NCBI RefSeq assembly: GCF_009707465.1
Contig: NZ_CP046120.1
Coordinates: 806,001 to 870,000, forward strand
Source: Novosphingobium sp. Gsoil 351
GTDB lineage: Bacteria; Pseudomonadota; Alphaproteobacteria; Sphingomonadales; Sphingomonadaceae
Reading direction: 5' to 3'
DNA length: 64,000 nucleotides
Made by a program: the position numbers and the translations under genes. The notes beneath the pieces were generated by a model, which worked only from the letters and a program-made list of their open reading frames with translations, had not been told where the DNA came from and searched no databases. Positions 59,113-64,000 of this stretch are shown piece after piece. Positions within the stretch are counted from its first letter, which is position 1, and every line of letters begins with the position of its first letter.

Positions 59113-59862
59113 TTACAGCTTGCCCTCGGCGCTGATCCCAATCCCGCCGGGGCGCGCGGCGAAGCCGGCTTCGAGCAGCGGCGCGGTGACTTCGGCCGGA
59201 AGCCCGCCGAGCACCAAGTCGGCGCGCCAGCGGCCGTCGGGCTCGAGCCGAAGGAACAGGTTCTCGAGCCCGGTCGGCCCCTTCATCGGCACGTACAGCG
59301 CGGCCTTGCTGCACCGCGCGGTGCCGCTCAGCGCCACCGGGCCGGGCATCAGCTCGCTGAACGGGCTGAGGATCAGGCTGACCTGCCCGCCCGCGCTCAC
59401 GCAGCGGCCACCGCTCAACTCGGCGTGGAAATCGTCGAAGCCCAGCGCTGTGGCGGGAATCGTTCCGAACGCATCGCCGATCGCAACCTGGCCGCGCACC
59501 GCGCTGAGCGAGAGCCAGCCATCGCCGCCTGCAGCATTGGCGGAAAAGTCGCCGGGCGCGCCGGTTCCGGCCAAGCGCTCGATGTGCACCTCGCGCCGGC
59601 CGATCAACAAGGGCAGCGGGCGAAGGTGCGCGGCGACGTCACCCAGCGGCAACGCGCCGACGCGCAAATCCCCTATCCCGCCATCCCAGATCGTTCCCGC
59701 GACCTCGCGCGCGCTAATCCCGCGCCCGCCGGGGTCGGCCAGGCCGAGCGCGAGGCGCAGCGGAAACGCGGCGATCAGCGCAACCGCGAAGATCGCCGCG
59801 AGCGCCAGCTTGCTCCGCCCGGACAGCCGCCCGTCGCGCAGGAAGATCCACCGCTCGATCAT
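59113..59862 (-). CDS. gspN: type II secretion system protein N
   Basis: 249 residues: one N-terminal membrane helix (about 18-38) and a periplasmic region resembling GspN (AGTIWDGGIGDLRVGALPLG, PMKGPTGLENLFLRLEPDGR). GspN is an accessory subunit of some type II secretion systems. Ten bases downstream of gspM on the same strand. Confidence 0.82.
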   Translation of the reverse strand: MIERWIFLRDGRLSGRSKLALAAIFAVALIAAFPLRLALGLADPGGRGISAREVAGTIWDGGIGDLRVGALPLGDVAAHLRPLPLLIGRREVHIERLAGTGAPGDFSANAAGGDGWLSLSAVRGQVAIGDAFGTIPATALGFDDFHAELSGGRCVSAGGQVSLILSPFSELMPGPVALSGTARCSKAALYVPMKGPTGLENLFLRLEPDGRWRADLVLGGLPAEVTAPLLEAGFAARPGGIGISAEGKL

Positions 59863-59872
59863 GGCCTGACCT

Positions 59873-60349
59873 TCATCTCGGCGCCCGGCGCAGGCTGGCG
59901 TTGACCGATACGCTGCCGTCGGCGGCGGGGGTCATCGTCAGGCTTTCCAGCACGATCCCTTGCGCGGCGAGCCCGTCGAGCCACGCCAGCGCCGCCGAGG
60001 GCCGAGCGGTGGGGACTGCGATCGTCGCGGCCTCGGCCCCTTGCGCTTGGTTCGCCTGGAGCACGAACCCGGCGCTGTCCGCGCTCGCCGCGATCACTTG
60101 GCTGACCGGTCCGGCCAGCGCGCCGCGGTTCGTCGCCGGAGCCTCCAGCGCGGCGAGCTGCGCGAGGAGTCGCGAACTTGCCTCGACTGCCTCGCGGTGG
60201 CGGATGTGGGCATCGTCGTGCGCGCGGCCGAGCGGGAGGACGATGCCGAAGACGAGGACAATCGCCGCCGCGAGGCCACCAGCGACCGCGACCAGCAAAC
60301 GTTCGCGCTGGGTCAGCCCCGCGAACCAGGTTTGCACGGTTCCGATCAT
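59873..60349 (-). CDS. gspM: type II secretion system protein M
   Basis: 158 residues: cytoplasmic N-terminus RERLLVAVAGG, one membrane helix (about 20-42), a coiled coil and a C-terminal ferredoxin-like domain (ALAWLDGLAAQGIVLESLTMTP). Partner of GspL in the inner-membrane platform. Overlaps gspL by four bases. Confidence 0.85.
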   Translation of the reverse strand: MIGTVQTWFAGLTQRERLLVAVAGGLAAAIVLVFGIVLPLGRAHDDAHIRHREAVEASSRLLAQLAALEAPATNRGALAGPVSQVIAASADSAGFVLQANQAQGAEAATIAVPTARPSAALAWLDGLAAQGIVLESLTMTPAADGSVSVNASLRRAPR

Positions 60350-61470
60350 GGCGCGCGCACCGTGATCGGGGCCACGGTGGCGCCGGTGGCGTCGGGAGCG
60401 AGGCTGGGGGGGACCGTCACCTGCCAGCCATCCGCCTGGAGCGCCGCCAGCAGCCGGTTGATGGCGTCGGCGGTGGGCGCGGCGGCCTGGAAACGCAGCG
60501 TGCCGTCAGCGGCATAGCCGAGGTCGCGCAGCGCCACCGACGGGATCGGGCGCATCGCCCCCAGCAGCGCGGCGGTGGGCGCGGTAAAGCTCGCCCCACC
60601 CTCGCCGCGCCGCGCCAGTTCTGCGGCGGCAAGCGATTGCGCGGTGGCGAGATCGACCGCGGCGGGAAAGCGCTTCTGCGCGGCGGCGAGCGCGGCTTGC
60701 TCGCGTGCCGAGGCATCGAGGTTGAGCTTCACCGTCTCGACCGCGAGGATCAGAAAGCCCAGCAGCGCCGCCACCGCCGCCATCCGCGCGAGCTGGCGCC
60801 AGTCGGGCAGGCGAAAGAACGAGACGCGGCGGGGTGCATAGAGGCCCTGGCGCAAGTTCAGCGGCGGATCACGCCAGGCAGCCAGCAGGGCGCGCTCCAG
60901 CGCCGCGTCCGAGACTGCTTCCGGCTCGCTTCCGGCCAGCGCCGCGACCAGCTCGGGCTCGCCCGCGAACGCGGCATCGGCGGTGCGCGCCAGCGGCTGT
61001 CCGGCGAGCTGCGCAGACGCCGCGCCAGCGGCCGGTGCGGGCAGGATCAGCGCCGCCGGAACCAGCGCGTCGGGGGCCAAGCCTGCCGTGGCCAGTTCGG
61101 CCAGCCACAGATCCATCGCGGAGAGCGCGGCGGTCGCGACGAGAATGCCGCGCTCGCCCTCGCCCACCGCGACGTGCAGGCCCTCGCCGCCGCTCTCCAG
61201 CCGCGCCGCGGCGAGCCCCTGCGCCAATGGCATCGTCCCGCGCGGGCGGACCCTTACCGGCGCCTGGTCCGAGGGGACGAGCGCGACCACGCGGTCGCCC
61301 TCGCAGGGTTCGCCCCACGGCGCATCGTCGCCGGGGCTATGCGGGTGCCAAGCCTCGAGCGCATCGTCGCACACGCGCCGCCAGTGCCACGCCCCACCCA
61401 CGGCGGCCGGCAGCACGATCAGCAGGCCGTGCCCGTCGCCGTTCATGGTCCGCTCGTCGGCCCCCGCCAT
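60346..61470 (-). CDS. gspL: type II secretion system protein L
   Basis: 374 residues. Cytoplasmic actin-like domain (LLIVLPAAVGGAWHWRRVC ... LHVAVGEGERGILVATAALS), one membrane helix (about 237-257) and a periplasmic ferredoxin-like domain (ALRDLGYAADGTLRFQAAAP). Recruits GspE to the membrane. Starts seven bases after the gspG stop; gspH, I, J and K are absent between them. Confidence 0.87.
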   Translation of the reverse strand: MAGADERTMNGDGHGLLIVLPAAVGGAWHWRRVCDDALEAWHPHSPGDDAPWGEPCEGDRVVALVPSDQAPVRVRPRGTMPLAQGLAAARLESGGEGLHVAVGEGERGILVATAALSAMDLWLAELATAGLAPDALVPAALILPAPAAGAASAQLAGQPLARTADAAFAGEPELVAALAGSEPEAVSDAALERALLAAWRDPPLNLRQGLYAPRRVSFFRLPDWRQLARMAAVAALLGFLILAVETVKLNLDASAREQAALAAAQKRFPAAVDLATAQSLAAAELARRGEGGASFTAPTAALLGAMRPIPSVALRDLGYAADGTLRFQAAAPTADAINRLLAALQADGWQVTVPPSLAPDATGATVAPITVRAP

Positions 61471-61477
61471 CGTCCGC

Positions 61478-61969
61478 TCAGCGCTTGTCGGCGTAGATGT
61501 CGGCGTCGTTGCCCTCGCCGCCCGGCTTGCCGTCGGCGCCGAGCGAGAAGATCTCGAAGGGGTGCCCGGCCTGGCCCGGCACGACGAACTGATAGGGCCG
61601 CCCCCACGGGTCGCTCGGCAGGTCCTTGACGTAGCCCCCGGCGCGATAGTTCTGCGGCAGCGCCAGGTTGGCCGGCGGAGTGCGCAGCGCGGCGAGGCCC
61701 TCGCCGACGCCGGGGTAGGTCATGTTGTCGAGCCGGTACATCTCCATCGCCTGCCCCAGCGTGGCGATGTCCCCCAGCGCCTTGACCCGCATCGCCTTGT
61801 CCTGGCTGGGCAGGACGTTGATCAGCACCACCGTTGCGAGCAGGCCGATGATGAAGATCACCACCATCAACTCGACGAGGGAGAAGCCGTTTCTCTTCGG
61901 ATCCTCCCCCTCTTGGGGATGTGCCGGAGCGACGCGGAGGCGAAGGGGTGTCCCCGCCAGCGCTGTCAC
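61478..61969 (-). CDS. gspG: type II secretion major pseudopilin GspG (atypical N-terminus)
   Basis: Major pseudopilin. Prepilin cleavage site KRNG|FSLVELMVV with Glu at +5, then a hydrophobic helix and the GspG domain (MEMYRLDNMTYPGVGEGLAA, SDPWGRPYQFV, FSLGADGKPGGEGND). The only in-frame start is GTG at 61969, giving an unusually long leader of about 29 residues that coincides with a GC-rich interspersed repeat. A short frame MKMSETYSPF overlapping the gspF stop looks like the original gene start. Expression is therefore uncertain. Confidence 0.85.
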   Translation of the reverse strand: MTALAGTPLRLRVAPAHPQEGEDPKRNGFSLVELMVVIFIIGLLATVVLINVLPSQDKAMRVKALGDIATLGQAMEMYRLDNMTYPGVGEGLAALRTPPANLALPQNYRAGGYVKDLPSDPWGRPYQFVVPGQAGHPFEIFSLGADGKPGGEGNDADIYADKR

Positions 61970-62016
61970 CCCTCCGTCAGCCCTAGAGGGCTGCCACCTC
62001 CCCCTTGCAGGGGAGG
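61901..62016. repeat. GC-rich palindromic repeat at the 5' end of gspG
   Basis: Contains the hairpins TCCCCCTCTTGGGGA (from about 61905) and CCTCCCCCTTGCAGGGGAGG (61997-62016) separated by about 80 bases that include CCCCTCCGTCAG and GGGGTGTCCCC. This composition is typical of sphingomonad REP-like elements and unlike coding sequence. It lies between the apparent original gspG start and the sequence encoding its prepilin cleavage site. Confidence 0.6.
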
Positions 62017-62041
62017 AACGGGCTGTAGGTTTCGCTCATTT

Positions 62042-63271
62042 TCATAGTCCGGTGAGGTTCTGCAACTGGAGGATGGGGAGCAGGATCGCAAGAATGATGG
62101 TCGCCACCGCGGCGCCCATGACGATGATGATCGCAGGCTCGAGCAGCGCCAGCGCCGCGCTGGTGAAGCTTTCGAACTCGCGCTCGAGATAGTCGGCGGC
62201 GCGTTCGAGCATCGGACCGAGCTGGCCCGCCGCCTCTCCGCTGGCGGCAAGGTAGATCAGCAGCGGCGGAAACGTCTCCGCCTCGCGCAGCGCGGTGGAG
62301 AGCGAGCCGCCCGCGCGGACCTTTTCGACGATCCCTTCGAGCGCGCGGCGCTGGACGCTGTTGGAAACTGTCCGGCTCGCCAGTCGCAACCCGTCGACCA
62401 ACGGCAGCCGCGCCTCGATCATCGTCGCCAGGGTGCGGGCGAGGCTGGCGGCGTGGACGTCGCGGATCAGGCGTCCGATGAGCGGCAGGCGCAGCAGCGC
62501 GGCGTCGCAGCGATAACGGATCACCGGATCGCGCAATACGCGCACGAAAAGCAGCAGCAACAGGGCGACTGAGAGAGCCAATGCCCACCACCACTGGGCC
62601 AGAAATCGCGAGATCGCGATCACCACGCGGGTCAGCGTCGGCAGCTGGACGCTGGCGTTGTCAAACTGTTCGACCACCTTTGGCACGACCTTGATCATCA
62701 GCCCGGTGACCACGGAGATCGCCACCAGCGTCAGGACGATTGGATAAGCCAGCGCGGACAATATCTTGGAGCGGACTTGCGCCTGCTTTTCGAGCAGGTC
62801 GGCGAGGCGGTTGGCGATGTTCGGCAGGCTCCCCGAATTCTCCCCCGCGGCGATCATCGCGCGGAAGATCGGCGGAAAGCTCGGCTCCTCGCGCCGCATC
62901 GCCTCGGCCAACGGCAGGCCCTCGAGCACCCCAGAATGGACATTGCCAAGAATCGCGCGCGCCCGCGGCTTTTCGGTCTGGCGGCTGATCGTGCGCAGCG
63001 TCTCCTCGAGCGGCGAGACGGTCATGAGCGAGGCGAGCTGGCGGGTAAATAGCGATAATTGCTTGGAATTCAGCCGCGGCGCGAACAGCGCGATCCCGCT
63101 GGTGGTGACCGCGGCGCGGCTGGCGCTGGCCGCTGCATCGGGGCCCAGCCGCACGACATGCCACTGGCGCGAGGCGAGCTTCTCGGCCGCCTGCGCCTGC
63201 GACGCCGCCTCGATCGCGCCGCGCCGTTCCGCGCCCTTGGGATCGATCGCGTGGTAGGCGAAGCGGGGCAT
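62042..63271 (-). CDS. gspF: type II secretion inner-membrane protein F
   Basis: 409 residues, polytopic platform protein. Two T2SF domains (about 70-195 and 275-395) share FTRQLASLMTVSPLEETLRT and LARTLATMIEARLPLVDGLR, with three membrane helices (KILSALAYPIVLTLVAISV and others). Overlaps gspE by one base (TGATG). Confidence 0.94.
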   Translation of the reverse strand: MPRFAYHAIDPKGAERRGAIEAASQAQAAEKLASRQWHVVRLGPDAAASASRAAVTTSGIALFAPRLNSKQLSLFTRQLASLMTVSPLEETLRTISRQTEKPRARAILGNVHSGVLEGLPLAEAMRREEPSFPPIFRAMIAAGENSGSLPNIANRLADLLEKQAQVRSKILSALAYPIVLTLVAISVVTGLMIKVVPKVVEQFDNASVQLPTLTRVVIAISRFLAQWWWALALSVALLLLLFVRVLRDPVIRYRCDAALLRLPLIGRLIRDVHAASLARTLATMIEARLPLVDGLRLASRTVSNSVQRRALEGIVEKVRAGGSLSTALREAETFPPLLIYLAASGEAAGQLGPMLERAADYLEREFESFTSAALALLEPAIIIVMGAAVATIILAILLPILQLQNLTGL

Positions 63272-64000
63272 CAGATTTCAGCCGACGTGTCTTGCGCCCG
63301 CGTGATCCGCGCGGCTTCCTCTGGCGTGGTCTCGCCCGCCAGAACCAGCGCGCGGGCGGACTGGAGCAGGCTGGGGGAATCGGCGAAAGCGTGCGCTGCT
63401 ATCGCGCCTTCCTCGGCGTTGTCGTGGATCATCCGGCGCACCGCGTCGTCGATGCGGATCGCCTCGAACACGCCAATGCGGCCCGTATAGCCGCTCTGTG
63501 CGCACTGCGGGCAGCCTTTGGCGGTGGCGACCTCGGTGCCCGGCGCGATGCCCAGGATGGCCGCAAACGGTGTCCCAATTGCGCTTCTGCTGCTGCAGGA
63601 CTTGCACAATCGCCGCACAAGTCGCTGCGCAATAACCGCACGTAGCGTGCTGGCGAGGAGGAATGGCTCCACTCCCATGTCGCGCATCCGGGTTATCGCC
63701 CCCGCGGCGTCGTTGGTGTGGACGGTGGACAGAACGAGGTGCCCGGTCAGCGAGGCCTGCACCGCGATCTCGGCGGTCTCGCGGTCGCGGATTTCGCCGA
63801 CCATGACCACATCGGGATCCTGGCGCAGGATGGCGCGCAGCCCTGCGGCAAAGCTCAGGCCGACTTTGGCGTTGACCTGGGTCTGGCCGACGCCGTCAAC
63901 GGCGTATTCGACCGGGTCCTCGACGGTAAGGATATTGCGCTGCCCATCGTTGAGTCCGCGCAGCGCGGCGTAGAGCGTGGTGGTCTTGCCCGACCCGGTC
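63271..64000 (-). CDS. gspE: type II secretion ATPase GspE, partial
   Basis: Cytoplasmic ATPase that drives pseudopilus assembly. The gene enters from the right edge, so the N-terminus is missing. Seen: Walker A end [13 protein letters not shown] at the edge, Asp box TVEDPVEY, Walker [14 protein letters not shown], His box LSTVHTNDA, and the four-Cys zinc site LCKSC ... [16 protein letters not shown]-terminal end at 63271. Co-transcribed with gspF. Confidence 0.95.
   Translation of the reverse strand, partial: TGSGKTTTLYAALRGLNDGQRNILTVEDPVEYAVDGVGQTQVNAKVGLSFAAGLRAILRQDPDVVMVGEIRDRETAEIAVQASLTGHLVLSTVHTNDAAGAITRMRDMGVEPFLLASTLRAVIAQRLVRRLCKSCSSRSAIGTPFAAILGIAPGTEVATAKGCPQCAQSGYTGRIGVFEAIRIDDAVRRMIHDNAEEGAIAAHAFADSPSLLQSARALVLAGETTPEEAARITRAQDTSAEI

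Overview
The window is GC-rich, densely packed bacterial chromosome, and its gene content points to an alphaproteobacterium of the order Sphingomonadales. The pointers are the protein sequences themselves, a pyruvate dehydrogenase E1 beta with a fused N-terminal lipoyl domain, the grxC / nitrilase / DUF1178 group, the sdhC-sdhD-sdhA order, a Coq4-type protein, and interspersed repeats of the kind common in sphingomonads. No genus can be fixed from the sequence alone. Most of the window is housekeeping chromosome. The clearly mobile or accessory parts are one complete IS481-type element, one parDE toxin-antitoxin pair and several families of short interspersed repeats.

Layout. 1-2.7 kb: 2-oxoacid:acceptor oxidoreductase alpha subunit (partial), an HSL-type esterase and the RNA pyrophosphohydrolase RppH. 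2.9-9.2 kb (minus strand): a TPR protein, an RsmB-type rRNA methyltransferase, IMP dehydrogenase, tRNA-guanine transglycosylase and an ABC-2 exporter. 9.2-17.2 kb: a carotenoid-cleavage-type oxygenase with a divergent TetR regulator, an MscS channel, QueA, a periplasmic cyclophilin, CoaD, a farnesyl-diphosphate-type synthase with XseB, and two small membrane proteins. 17.4-25.0 kb: PurL, a DUF72 protein, a Coq4-type protein, an EF-hand protein, a squalene/phytoene-synthase-like protein and three Tad/TadE pilus-type proteins. 25.2-29.2 kb: an IS481 element inserted exactly at the pdhB stop codon, then pdhB, pdhA and ftsB. 29.3-35.8 kb: a VOC/carboxymuconolactone-decarboxylase pair and a signalling island (anti-sigma-type kinase, FecR protein, OmpA lipoprotein, CHASE2-PP2C phosphatase, metallo-beta-lactamase-fold hydrolase, STAS protein). 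35.9-44.8 kb: kynB-kynU, tRNA-Arg, DUF1178-nitrilase-grxC, a small heat-shock protein, a 0.7-kb gene-free stretch, a Crp/Fnr regulator, pyrG, secG and tpiA. 45-50 kb: ppiD-trpE-trpG-trpD. 50-54.4 kb: creD, blaR1, blaI and parDE. 54.5-59 kb: sdhA-sdhD-sdhC, a short-chain dehydrogenase and a small alpha/beta hydrolase. 59-64 kb: type II secretion genes gspN, M, L, G, F and E (partial).

Six conserved genes (the ABC ATPase, queA, purL, pdhB, the crp/fnr gene and trpE) are each broken by one missing or extra base, in every case in or beside a C/G run. Removing or adding that one base restores a full-length family member each time. I read these as sequencing or assembly errors rather than six independent gene losses, and annotate each as one gene.

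The points most worth follow-up are the CHASE2/PP2C-STAS-kinase-FecR-OmpA-MBL signalling island, the IS481 insertion that duplicates the pdhB stop codon, a repeat element apparently inserted in the leader-coding end of gspG, the blaI-blaR1-creD grouping behind a 32-bp dyad operator, and the structured gene-free region near 40.3-40.9 kb.
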